Assembly (NCBI GenBank): GCA_903830945.1
Contig: CAIKVT010000029.1
Location: 124,001-188,000 of the forward strand
Direction of reading: 5' to 3'
Source of the DNA: an uncultured Elusimicrobia bacterium
GTDB taxonomy: Bacteria > Elusimicrobiota > Elusimicrobia > UBA1565 > UBA9628
Length of the DNA: 64,000 bases
How positions within the stretch are numbered: position 1 is the first letter of the stretch; the number at the start of each line of letters is the position of its first letter. This document shows, piece by piece, positions 51,166 to 59,461 of the stretch. The position numbers and the translations under genes were made by a program. The notes beneath the pieces are model-generated. The model did no database searches. It had not been told where the DNA came from and worked only from the letters and a program-made list of their open reading frames with translations.

Positions 51166-52250
51166 CTCAGCCTCATGGCGCGGCGGACCTGTTCCAAAGT
51201 GGACTGGGCGACGACCGAGGCTTTACGGGCGCCCTCAGCCAGGATCTCTTCGACTTTCTCAGGCTTGGCGGCGTAACCCTCCCGAGCCTTGCGGAACGCG
51301 GCATACGGGCCGTCAAGAGATTCCAGAAGGTGTTTCTTGTCGGCCACGCAGCCCAAGCGGCCGGCGCGGCACTCCTCGCCGATATCCGCCCACCCGGGAG
51401 TGTAGAGCTTGTGCAGAGCGTAGACCACGCAGCCGGAAGGGTTCTCGGGGCAAGGTTCGGGATGGCCCGGATCATCCTTGCGGATCCTCTTGGGATCCGT
51501 GTACATGGACATGACCTTGGCCTTAAGCGCTTCCGCGGTCTCGTAGATGTCCACGGTGTTTCCGTAAGACTTGGACATCTTGCGGCCGTCGCTGCCTGGG
51601 ACCTTGGGCGTCTGGGTCAGCAGGGGCTGTGGCTCAACAAAGACCGGCCCGTAGATGTGGTTGAATTTGCGCGCGATCTCGCGAGAGAGTTCCACATGCG
51701 GCAGTTGGTCCTGGCCGACCGGGACCCGGCTGCCGTTATAGAGCAGGATGTCCGCGGCCTGCAGGACCGGATAACCCAGAAAGCCGAAGGTTCGCAGTTC
51801 CGACTGCGGAGGAGCCTCGTTCTCGACTGCCATGACGGCTTCGGTCGCTCCCTTTGAGCGGGAGAGCTCCTTGCTCAGCTTGGTCTTGGCTAATTCCTGG
51901 AGCTGCTCTTTCCAGGTGGGATTATTCTCCAGCCAGGAGAGCGGGGTCACCATGCCGAGCAAGACGGCCAACTCCGCGTGCTGCGGAACGTCCGACTGCT
52001 TGAAGATGACGCACTTGGCCGGGTCGAGGCCCGCGGCCAGCCAATCCAGGACCATTTCACGAACGTTCTCTTGCAGGGCGGCGGTGTCCGCATAGCCGGT
52101 CGTGAGCATATGCCAGTCCGCCACGAAGAAATAGCAGTCGTAGCGGTCCGTGAGGGACACCCAGTTCTTAAGCGCGCCCCAATAATTGCCGATGTGCAGA
52201 CGCCCGGTGGGACGCATCCCAGAGACCACGACCTCTCGGCGGTCTGGCAT
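51162..52250 (-). CDS. trpS: Tryptophanyl-tRNA synthetase (362 aa)
   Basis: Class I aminoacyl-tRNA synthetase. The HIGH-type motif reads LHIGN (about 17-21, in PTGRLHIGNYWGALKNW), and the KMSKS motif is intact in GRKMSKSYGN (about 220-229). VPVGQDQLPHVELSREIARK is the conserved segment for tryptophan and ATP binding. Length is slightly above the bacterial average because of an insert with Cys residues (GHPEPCPENPSGC, and EECRAGRLGC) that could hold a metal, as in a subset of TrpRS. The ATG is preceded by a short gap to the nucleotidyltransferase gene. Confidence 0.95.
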   Translation of the reverse strand: MPDRREVVVSGMRPTGRLHIGNYWGALKNWVSLTDRYDCYFFVADWHMLTTGYADTAALQENVREMVLDWLAAGLDPAKCVIFKQSDVPQHAELAVLLGMVTPLSWLENNPTWKEQLQELAKTKLSKELSRSKGATEAVMAVENEAPPQSELRTFGFLGYPVLQAADILLYNGSRVPVGQDQLPHVELSREIARKFNHIYGPVFVEPQPLLTQTPKVPGSDGRKMSKSYGNTVDIYETAEALKAKVMSMYTDPKRIRKDDPGHPEPCPENPSGCVVYALHKLYTPGWADIGEECRAGRLGCVADKKHLLESLDGPYAAFRKAREGYAAKPEKVEEILAEGARKASVVAQSTLEQVRRAMRLR

Positions 52251-52267
52251 GCGGCTATCTTATCAGA

Positions 52268-53395
52268 TTAATAGGTCCGGACTCTAATCCCCAACCAGGC
52301 GATGGCGGCTGCGCGCGACCGGATGCGACCCGCCCATTGCGCGCGCGCGGCCTCATCCAGCACGGCGCGGAAATCCGGACCCGACCTCAAGCCCGCGGCC
52401 TGAAGGTCCGCACCGCCCAAGAACAAGGACTGAAGGGCGGTCTTGGGCAGATACGGACAAGCCAGAGCCACGATGCGCGCGGTCTCGGGAGAAAGCGCGG
52501 TCCGGGGAGAAGCCTTCTGCCGGCAGACGCGCAGCGCCTCCTTGATGCGCCGCGCCATGGAGCGCTCCACCGGCAGCGAGCCCAGGAATTCCTCCCCTTT
52601 CTCGCCCAGAGACAGGACCAATGAGCCCAGCCGTTCCTCCACGCTCGCGCCCCGCACCTGCACCGGCATGTCGGGATAGACCAGATCGAGATAGCCCCAG
52701 GACCGCAAGCGCCGCAGAGGAGACTGCGGCTCCGCCTCTGCCAGTATGCGCAGGAGTTCCTGGGTGATGCGGTGGCGCGAGAGCCTACCAGCGATGCAGC
52801 CGTAGAGCGATTGGCGCACCAGCGTCCCGAAGCCGGGCGCGGGCCGCAGACCCAGACGACACAAGAAGCGCGCGGCGCGGAAGACCCGCGTCGGGTCGTC
52901 GCGGAAGCTGGCTGGATGCAGCACGCGCAGTACGCCCGCCTTCAGGTCGCGCAAGCCCCCGTAGGGGTCCACCAGAGCCCCCGCGCCTTCCGGCTCCACG
53001 CGCACGGCCATGGCATTGATGGTGAAGTCCCGGCGGAACAGGTCGCGTTCCAAGGGAGCCGGCCTCACCTTGGGCAGGCAGGCCGGCTCCGGATACTCCT
53101 CCTGCCGCGATGCCGCGAAATCCACGCGCAAGCGATCTCCCTTGACGCGCAAGGTCCCGAACGCGCCGAAGGCCTCGGCCTGGCCGCCCAGCAGCCGAGC
53201 GGCCAGCTTGGCCACGCCGCCGGGGTCTCCTTCGACGACCAAATCAAGATCATGTACATCCTTGCGCCCCAGGAGCCAATCACGGACGCAGCCACCCACG
53301 GCGTAAAGAGGCAACCCTTCACGGCGCGCGAACTCCGCCAAAGGACGCAGGAGCGCAAGCGTCTTGGGAGGGATGCGCGGGCCGGTCATCAGCAT
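52268..53395 (-). CDS. CCA tRNA nucleotidyltransferase / poly(A) polymerase family (375 aa)
   Basis: Class II nucleotidyltransferase acting on tRNA 3' ends or RNA tails. The catalytic head has GGCVRDWLLG (34-43) and the DLD metal pair (about 49-51), RRDFTINAMAV for the template region, and RFRDDPTRVFRAARFL-like segment (SFRDDPTRVFRAARF) with the conserved Arg residues. No HD phosphohydrolase domain is seen. Family members can be CCA-adding, A-adding or poly(A) enzymes; sequence alone does not settle which. It overlaps the CpXC gene by a few bases. Confidence 0.88.
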   Translation of the reverse strand: MLMTGPRIPPKTLALLRPLAEFARREGLPLYAVGGCVRDWLLGRKDVHDLDLVVEGDPGGVAKLAARLLGGQAEAFGAFGTLRVKGDRLRVDFAASRQEEYPEPACLPKVRPAPLERDLFRRDFTINAMAVRVEPEGAGALVDPYGGLRDLKAGVLRVLHPASFRDDPTRVFRAARFLCRLGLRPAPGFGTLVRQSLYGCIAGRLSRHRITQELLRILAEAEPQSPLRRLRSWGYLDLVYPDMPVQVRGASVEERLGSLVLSLGEKGEEFLGSLPVERSMARRIKEALRVCRQKASPRTALSPETARIVALACPYLPKTALQSLFLGGADLQAAGLRSGPDFRAVLDEAARAQWAGRIRSRAAAIAWLGIRVRTY

Positions 53396-54045
53396 CGGGC
53401 CAGAGGCAGTTCGCCCGCAGGCGCGCGGCGCAGACCGTCAAGATAGGACTGGTAGGCCGTCAGGCGATCGTTGGCTGCAAGCAACCGCTCCAAACCGGCG
53501 ATCAGATTAGCGCGGGTGACTCCTTCTCCCTTCTTGGCGGGGGCATAAGGCAAGGACGCGGGGATGCCCATGCGCCGAGCGAAGCCGCGCCGCACGCGAT
53601 AAAGGGGAAGCCCAAGCTCTTGAGCCACGGCCTCCATCACCTCGACCTCCTCGGCACGATAGTCTTCTTCGCTCAGGAGCGTGGCCAGGCGCTCCGGCCC
53701 GAAGCAGATCTCCGGCTCCTGGCCCAGGGGCAGTTTGTCGCCCATGGCCTTCTTGAACTCCAAAAAATCCTCGGCCATCTTCTTGCGCCAGCGGGGCTCC
53801 TCGGCCTGGAAGGATGCCGGGAAGACGAAGAACAGGATGTCGTCCGCCGGCTCGAAGTAGATGTAGGGCGCCTCCGCGAAGAAAGCGGCACCGCAGGCGG
53901 GGCAGAGCAGCAGGTTGCATTCCTGGGCCGCCACGGCCTCGCGCAGCTCCGGGCTGCGGCCGCCGTGGATGAAACTCCAGATCTCGGCCTCGAACGACTC
54001 GCAGCCTTTCGGACAGTGCGCCTCGATGACGCCTTTGATGGACAT
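53389..54045 (-). CDS. CpXC-domain protein (218 aa)
   Basis: A soluble protein with a CpXC-like zinc domain: Cys in AHCPKGCESFE (11-16) and CPACGAAFF (about 48-56) form two pairs, as in the family, with the SPELREAVAAQECNLL stretch between. The remaining 150 residues are mostly helical. CpXC proteins are common in anaerobic bacteria and their function is not established. It heads a long operon of housekeeping genes and has a candidate promoter (54069-54074) inside the end of the previous gene. Confidence 0.75.
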   Translation of the reverse strand: MSIKGVIEAHCPKGCESFEAEIWSFIHGGRSPELREAVAAQECNLLLCPACGAAFFAEAPYIYFEPADDILFFVFPASFQAEEPRWRKKMAEDFLEFKKAMGDKLPLGQEPEICFGPERLATLLSEEDYRAEEVEVMEAVAQELGLPLYRVRRGFARRMGIPASLPYAPAKKGEGVTRANLIAGLERLLAANDRLTAYQSYLDGLRRAPAGELPLARC

Positions 54046-54068
54046 AGGGTGGCCTTTCTCGCGGCTAT

Positions 54069-54074
54069 ATTATA
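54069..54074 (-). promoter_or_regulatory. Candidate -10 box for the CpXC-to-DUF2723 operon
   Basis: A perfect TATAAT on the minus strand, three nucleotides after the stop of the 54078 gene. The -35 would be TTCAAG with an 18-nt spacer, which is weak. Start of transcription near 54062, leader of about 17 nt with AAGG before the ATG. Confidence 0.5.
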
Positions 54075-54077
54075 TCT

Positions 54078-57000
54078 TCATTGCGAGATGCGCTTGAAGT
54101 ATTCTTTGATGACTTCGTCGTAGGAAGCAGGCCGCTTCTCGCGCAAGGAACGCTCCAGCTCCTCACGCAGCTCCTTGGGCGGCAGGTAGTCCTTGACCTT
54201 AGGCAAGGGCACAGACTCGACGCGCGCACCCAAGCTCCCACCGCCGGACGTCGAGCGCACCCCGCCGGTCGGCTGGGAAAACCCCGCGTTGATGCCGATC
54301 CCGATCTGCTTCTGCGCCGCGGTGGAACGCTGCAAGTCCTGCCCGCCCTGCTCCATGAACTCCAAAGCCTTCTCCTGATGCGTCAGCGCGCCGCCCGAGT
54401 CGCCGCGGCTCAAGTCCCCCTCGGCCGAGCCCTGCTCGCCCTGAGCCGCTTCAAGCTTGTCCGCGGCCTCGGGCGACACCGCGCCGAGGTCCTCGGCCAG
54501 CGATTCCAACTCGCGCTGCAGACCCGCGGTCGCGCCCTTCACCTCGGCCTGCCGCTGCGCCGCGGCCGCGGTCTCGGCGTCAGGACCCGACGGCGGCGGG
54601 GAAGCCGGGGATTCAGAGAGCCGGCGGCCGATATCCTCCTGCGCCGCGGCAAACCACTGCATGGCCGCGGAATGCCCGGGCCTGGCGGAGGGGCGCCCTC
54701 CGGCGTCGCGCAATATCGCCACCGCCGTCGCCACGAGGCCCGAAGCCCGACTCACGCGCCCGGAAGCAAACTCGTCGCGCAAGGATCGCATCACGTCACC
54801 GGCTGGCGCTGGAAAATCCGCGCCCCACACTGCGGCCGAAGACAGGAGCACGGACTCCTCGGCCGCGAGTTCGGCCAGCAGGTCCTTCTGCGCGGCCACG
54901 AAGCGCTCGCGCCGGCGCTCCTCGAGGCCTTGGCTTTTCTCGGCCAAACGGGTCTGGCGCTCGACCACTTCGGACCAGAGGGTCTGCAGGCGCTCCATGC
55001 GTGCCGACCCCTGCCGCTGAGCCGCCCCTTGCGCGCCGGCTGCGGCCGCGGCCGTGACGGCGCCTTCGATGGCCGCGAGCTGCGCCGCCATTTCCTTGGC
55101 GATAGCCGCGGCCGCAGAATAGTCTCCCGCGCGCAAGGCCGCCTGCAAGGCGTCAGCCGAAGTCTGAGCCGCCAACAGGGGCATATTGTAGCTGCGCCGG
55201 GACTGGTCCTCGGCCCCGCCGGGCTGGGCCTGGGGCAAAGCCGCGATTGACTTCTGGAGCTGGGCCATGCGCTCTTGCAGGCTCTTGAGAGCCTCCTGGA
55301 CCTGCCTCATAGCCTCCGCCGAAGGGCGTCCCTTACGGTTACCGGACATAGATTCCAAGGCTGAAGCCAGCTGCTCACCGTCCTGGCTCATCCGGCCGGC
55401 CTGCATGTAGAGATCCTGCAGGTTCTGAAGTGGACGGCCGTTCTTGAGGATCTTCTCCGCGCGCCGAGCCGCGGCCGCCAGCCGTTCGTGGTGTGCGCGC
55501 GCCGAAGCCGCGTCATTGTTTCGATCCGCGGCCAAGGCCGCAGGCAGGTCTCGGCCCGCGCTGTCTTTGAGCTGGTCGGCCAAGCCGGAGAGCTCCTGCC
55601 GCAAGCCGGGGTTGGCGTAAGCGTCGCTGTCCATGGCCTGCGCCAGCTCCTTGGCATCGGCCGCGGCCTCCTTCCAATCCTCCGGCAGGCCGGAGAGCCC
55701 CTTGCGGGCCTCCTCCATGTTACCGGCCACATAAAGGTTCCGCAGGGTCTCCTCGCGACCGGCGACGCGGCCGAGGGCATCCTCGGCTTTCCGCCAGCTT
55801 CGCTGAGCCGCCAGGTGCCCGGCCACAAAATCCACGATCTCAACCAAGCCAGGCTCCGAGACCCCGGCCTGTGGAGGAACCGCATCGTCATAGGCCTTGA
55901 TCCGGAAGACTATCTTGGCCCCGACCGGAAAGCCGGAGAGCGGCCAGGGGTAGTCGCCGACATACTCCTTGGGCGCCTCGCCGCCAAAACGCTGCAAGGG
56001 GATTTCCTTGGGCGGTTGACCCGGGACGCTCACCAGCAAAGCCAGGCGAGTCAGGGCCGAGTCATCGCGCGCGCCGTACGCGACCGGCAGAGCGTCCGAA
56101 GGGTCCACCTGAACCGGCTGAATGGGCGAGAGCAACTGCGCCATGGGCGGCTCGTCCGGAACCACCTTGAGAGAATAGACGATCGGCGCCGGGTCCCGGC
56201 GGCCATCGGTCGTTTCCAAGTCGAACTGGAAGTTCCCATCCTCCTGAGCCGCGAAGCCCGTCTCGCAATCAGCTCCAGGGGCGCACTTCATCGGCGCCGG
56301 AGCAGGAAGGAAGGCGGCGCGCAAGATCGCCTTAGCCAGAGGCTGGTTCGGCCGGCCGGATAGGCGGACCCAGGTCCCTCGGCGCGCCGCCAGGGGCTCG
56401 GCCCCGCTCAAGGGCACGACTGCGGCCAGGCCTGTGATCCTGGCCTGCAGCGATTCCAGTTGCGGGACGGACTCAGGCGAAAGACGATAGACGCGGCTCT
56501 CGAGGCCCCGCCAAGTCAGCCGGTATTGAAGGGGCTCGGCCACGGAGACCACGGTGAAAGAAGCTTCTCGCGCAGACTGACGCTCCCAAGGGACCGCACT
56601 CCAGGGGCCCGCGGTCCTCAACCAAAGTCTCGCCTCCGCGGCCCGGCGAGGCCCTCCGGCCTCCCCCAAGAGGCGCGCGGATATCGCGGCCGGCTGGCCG
56701 AGGCCCCAGGCCGAATCTCCAGGCTGGACCGAAAGGAATGTCTCCAAAAGAACATCGCGCCATGGCGCCAGGACGCGCGTCCAGGCCGCAGTTCCCAACC
56801 AGGGCCAAGTGATCACGCCGAGCAGAGCGACCGCGGCGACGCAGCGCAGGCGCACAGACGACCTCCACCGGAAGGCCGGCCGGTCGGGAAGGGCTGCGAG
56901 CAGCCTTTCCGTGGCCTCGACGTGAGCCCTGGCGAGTTGTTGAGAAGTATGGGCTAAGGGCGTCTGCCGCAATTCCCAGGCCGGTATGAGGTACTGCCGC

Positions 57001-57281
57001 AGTCCCGGGAACTCCCGCGCGGCTCCGTCGAGCACCACAGGCCAGAGATTGCGGCGCCAAGGCCGCCAGAGCAGGACGAAGGCTCCAGCAAGCGCGCCCG
57101 CAAAGCCTGCCAACCAGACGGCGACGCGCGCGGCCTGGGGCAGGAAAATGAGCTCATCGAGCCAGAGCGCTCCGCTTAAAGCCGCCAGGCTCCCAGCCAG
57201 GAGCCGGCCGCCGCCTTCGCAGAGCAAGGCACGGCCGCGCTGGCCGCGCCAGACCCGTGCGCGCTCGAGAAGGAGCGACAT
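54078..57281 (-). CDS. DUF4175-like membrane-anchored coiled-coil protein (1067 aa)
   Basis: A very large envelope protein. Membrane segments about 29-45, 50-72 and 145-162; an exported beta-rich part (about 175-480, with SARLLGEAGGPRRAAEARLW); and then a long Gln/Ala/Arg/Lys coiled-coil region (about 490-1000) with many QQ-like and EEARKGLSGLPEDWKEAA-type helices. The architecture and Gln/Glu-rich end match DUF4175 proteins, whose function is unknown. The ATG at 57281 is 6 nt after a perfect TATAAT, so the transcript may be leaderless; a TTG five codons upstream would lie inside the -10 box. Confidence 0.78.
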   Translation of the reverse strand: MSLLLERARVWRGQRGRALLCEGGGRLLAGSLAALSGALWLDELIFLPQAARVAVWLAGFAGALAGAFVLLWRPWRRNLWPVVLDGAAREFPGLRQYLIPAWELRQTPLAHTSQQLARAHVEATERLLAALPDRPAFRWRSSVRLRCVAAVALLGVITWPWLGTAAWTRVLAPWRDVLLETFLSVQPGDSAWGLGQPAAISARLLGEAGGPRRAAEARLWLRTAGPWSAVPWERQSAREASFTVVSVAEPLQYRLTWRGLESRVYRLSPESVPQLESLQARITGLAAVVPLSGAEPLAARRGTWVRLSGRPNQPLAKAILRAAFLPAPAPMKCAPGADCETGFAAQEDGNFQFDLETTDGRRDPAPIVYSLKVVPDEPPMAQLLSPIQPVQVDPSDALPVAYGARDDSALTRLALLVSVPGQPPKEIPLQRFGGEAPKEYVGDYPWPLSGFPVGAKIVFRIKAYDDAVPPQAGVSEPGLVEIVDFVAGHLAAQRSWRKAEDALGRVAGREETLRNLYVAGNMEEARKGLSGLPEDWKEAAADAKELAQAMDSDAYANPGLRQELSGLADQLKDSAGRDLPAALAADRNNDAASARAHHERLAAAARRAEKILKNGRPLQNLQDLYMQAGRMSQDGEQLASALESMSGNRKGRPSAEAMRQVQEALKSLQERMAQLQKSIAALPQAQPGGAEDQSRRSYNMPLLAAQTSADALQAALRAGDYSAAAAIAKEMAAQLAAIEGAVTAAAAAGAQGAAQRQGSARMERLQTLWSEVVERQTRLAEKSQGLEERRRERFVAAQKDLLAELAAEESVLLSSAAVWGADFPAPAGDVMRSLRDEFASGRVSRASGLVATAVAILRDAGGRPSARPGHSAAMQWFAAAQEDIGRRLSESPASPPPSGPDAETAAAAQRQAEVKGATAGLQRELESLAEDLGAVSPEAADKLEAAQGEQGSAEGDLSRGDSGGALTHQEKALEFMEQGGQDLQRSTAAQKQIGIGINAGFSQPTGGVRSTSGGGSLGARVESVPLPKVKDYLPPKELREELERSLREKRPASYDEVIKEYFKRISQ

Positions 57282-57287
57282 GACGGG

Positions 57288-57293
57288 ATTATA
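57288..57293 (-). promoter_or_regulatory. Candidate -10 box of the DUF4175-like gene, leaderless type
   Basis: TATAAT on the minus strand, ending 6 nt before the ATG at 57281. The -35 region falls in the inverted repeat at 57301-57331, with GCGACG 17 nt upstream, a poor match to TTGACA. Confidence 0.5.
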
Positions 57294-57300
57294 CAAGAAT

Positions 57301-57331
57301 GCGATTGCCGCGTCGCAGACGCGGCAATCGC
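57301..57331. repeat. Perfect 14-bp inverted repeat with 3-nt loop
   Basis: GCGATTGCCGCGTC, loop GCA, GACGCGGCAATCGC. It lies in the 144-nt gap between the 57426 gene and the DUF4175-like gene, covering the -35 region of the latter. It could be a terminator (followed on the minus strand by ATTCTTG, a weak T-run) or an operator. The rest of the gap (57332-57425) shows nothing else I can name. Confidence 0.55.
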
Positions 57332-57425
57332 AAGCGAGGCGCCGAAGTCACCTCGCAGCCGCCGCTCCCATATGAGGGGGGCATCGGTTCCGTCGGGGGT
57401 GGCAACAAAAGGCGGGGTTCTTCCT

Positions 57426-57767
57426 CTAGCTGGGCAGGATCTCCAGATCCGTGGTCGGACCGCCCGAGCGGACGTTGGCAAGTCTAGTCTCGATGGCGTC
57501 AAGTTCCTTGATCTGACGCCGGCGGAAGTCAACGATGCGGGTATTGATGCCGAAGGAGTTACGATTTTCGGCGTCGAGCAGGATATCTTCGGCGCGGATA
57601 TGCTCCACGCGCCCACCCTTGCCTGAACAACTCGCCATGATGCGTGCCGAGATATCGTTGAAGGCGTCCCACTCCTCGAAGATGGTCTCCAGAAGCACCT
57701 TCATCACAACACCAAGTCCGATGAGGCCGAAAGCCAAAGTGCTGATGAACCTCACGTAGAGTTCCAT
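57426..57767 (-). CDS. Small membrane-anchored protein (113 aa)
   Basis: Family not recognised. One membrane segment near the N-terminus (about 6-28), then a charged, mainly helical part with repeated Arg and Glu (FRRRQIKELDAIETRLANV). No signal cleavage site is clear. It is followed by the inverted repeat and the DUF4175-like gene, so the two may be linked. Coding is supported by a good -10-like TACAAT about 25 nt upstream and by normal composition; function unknown. Confidence 0.6.
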   Translation of the reverse strand: MELYVRFISTLAFGLIGLGVVMKVLLETIFEEWDAFNDISARIMASCSGKGGRVEHIRAEDILLDAENRNSFGINTRIVDFRRRQIKELDAIETRLANVRSGGPTTDLEILPS

Positions 57768-57884
57768 AATCGCCTTCCACTTCCATTGTAGACCCCGATG
57801 GCCGCGATAGGCAGGGCCCCTTGGGGCTCTATAACTGGCAGAAGGTCCCAGGGTGCGGATAGGCCTTTAGACCCGGAGATTTCC

Positions 57885-57890
57885 TACAAT
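57885..57890 (+). promoter_or_regulatory. Candidate -10 box for the 57899 gene, near-leaderless
   Basis: TACAAT on the plus strand, 8 nt before the ATG at 57899, overlapped by TATAAA. No -35 box of quality. The gap 57768-57898 also holds a GC-rich partial inverted repeat around GGGCCCCTTGGGGCTC. Confidence 0.4.
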
Positions 57891-57898
57891 ATAAACGA

Positions 57899-59461
57899 AT
57901 GCAAAAGCAGCATTGGATCGCCCTGACCGCCGTCATCCTCCTGGGCCTGAGCTTGCGCGCTCCCATCGCCGGGATCTTTTTGGAGCGCGATGAAGGCGGC
58001 TACGCTTACGTCGCTCAACGCTGGCTCAAAGGCGAGGTCCCCTACCAGCAAAGCTTCGACCAAAAGCCCCCTGGGGTCTACGCGGCCTATGCGGTCATCG
58101 AGCGCCTCTCCAGCGGAAGCCCCGCGGCCATCCACTGGGGCGCGCAGTTCTACACGCTCCTGACTCTCTGCGTGGTGTTCCTCATCGGCCGCCGCCTCTT
58201 CGGTTCGGAGGCCGGCTTCGCGGCCGGAGCCTTGGCAGCCTTCATGACCGTCGACCACAGTCTCCTGGGCAACTCGGCCAACTGCGAGACCTTCATGCTC
58301 CTGCCTTTGGCCGGGGCATTTCTAGCCGCGCTCATAGCCAAAGAGCGCGACTCCTGGGGTTGGGCCATGAGCAGCGGAGCCTGCGCTGGACTGAGCCTGC
58401 TCTTCAAACAGGTCGCTCTCACAGACGCAGTCTTCTATCTAGCCTTACTGAGCCTCGCTCGCGACCTCCGCAATAAAGTGATCATCGCCGCCGCGTTCGT
58501 CGCAGGAGCAGTCGCGGTCTGTGCCCCCGTAGCAGCCTACTTCGCAGCCAAGGGCGCCTGGAAGCCCTTTTACGACTGCGTCGTGGGCTATAACCTCTCC
58601 TACGCCGGAGGCATCCCCCTCTCCGATTACCTGAGGAACTTCTGGACCACATTCTCACGCACACTCCCCGGCTTCGGCCCGATCTACGTCCTGGCCCTGG
58701 CTGGCGTCATCTGGCAAGCCGGCCCCGCCGCCCCCTGGGTCATTGGCTGGCTGGTCTTCTCGTTCTTGGGCGCCTGTCCGGGAGGCTTCTTCCGGCCGCA
58801 CTACTACCAGCAGGCCGTCCCCGCCCTGGCGCTGCTGGCCGGCTCCGCGCTCTCGGGCCTGTCGCAGCGCTGGCGCCTGCCCAGGCCGGTTCCTTACGCC
58901 TGCGCGGCCGCCGTGGTGCTCTTCGGCGTGCTGAGCGGGTCCTGGTATTATGGCCGCGCCTCGGACGCGGCCAAATGCCGGCGGCTCTACGCCGACAACC
59001 CCTTCCCCGAAGCCGAAGGCGTGGCGCGGCTCATCGCCGAGCGCACCACGGACCAGGACGACGTCTTCGTCTTCGGCTCCGAGCCTGAGATCCTCTACTA
59101 TGCCGGCCGAAAGAGCGCCACGCGCTACATCTATCTCTATCCCATCTTCCTGCCTTCCCCGGACGCGGCGGCGCGCCAGCAAGAGGTACTCGCCGAGGTG
59201 CGCAGCGCCAAGCCCAAGACCATCGTCACCGTCTTCGTGCGCAAATCGTTCTTGCCCTCGGCGCGCTCGCCGCTCGGGATATTCGGTGAAGTCAAGGGAT
59301 TCCTCAAAGGCTATCACATCCAAGCCGTAGTGCTGTCCAATCCCAGGAACCCGACCGAACTGCTGGTAGATCAGGCGGCGCGGGATCTATGGCAGAAGTT
59401 CCCCATGTGGTACGACCGTCCCTTCTGGGGAAGCTTGGCCGTCTGGGAGCGAAACGGATGA
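57899..59461 (+). CDS. GT-C glycosyltransferase, ArnT/PMT-like (520 aa)
   Basis: A multi-pass sugar transferase. Membrane segment 1 (about 8-24), first exported loop with LERDEGGYAYVAQRWLKGE and QSFDQKPPGVYAAY; the Asp-Glu pair and the KPPG motif are the hallmarks of ArnT/GT39-like enzymes that use polyprenyl-linked sugars. About ten segments up to residue 355, then a soluble C-terminal domain (about 365-520) with VFGSEPEILYYAGRKSATRY. Length is normal. Stop overlaps the next start as ATGA. Acceptor (lipid A, protein or other) cannot be told from the sequence. Confidence 0.88.
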   Translation: MQKQHWIALTAVILLGLSLRAPIAGIFLERDEGGYAYVAQRWLKGEVPYQQSFDQKPPGVYAAYAVIERLSSGSPAAIHWGAQFYTLLTLCVVFLIGRRLFGSEAGFAAGALAAFMTVDHSLLGNSANCETFMLLPLAGAFLAALIAKERDSWGWAMSSGACAGLSLLFKQVALTDAVFYLALLSLARDLRNKVIIAAAFVAGAVAVCAPVAAYFAAKGAWKPFYDCVVGYNLSYAGGIPLSDYLRNFWTTFSRTLPGFGPIYVLALAGVIWQAGPAAPWVIGWLVFSFLGACPGGFFRPHYYQQAVPALALLAGSALSGLSQRWRLPRPVPYACAAAVVLFGVLSGSWYYGRASDAAKCRRLYADNPFPEAEGVARLIAERTTDQDDVFVFGSEPEILYYAGRKSATRYIYLYPIFLPSPDAAARQQEVLAEVRSAKPKTIVTVFVRKSFLPSARSPLGIFGEVKGFLKGYHIQAVVLSNPRNPTELLVDQAARDLWQKFPMWYDRPFWGSLAVWERNG

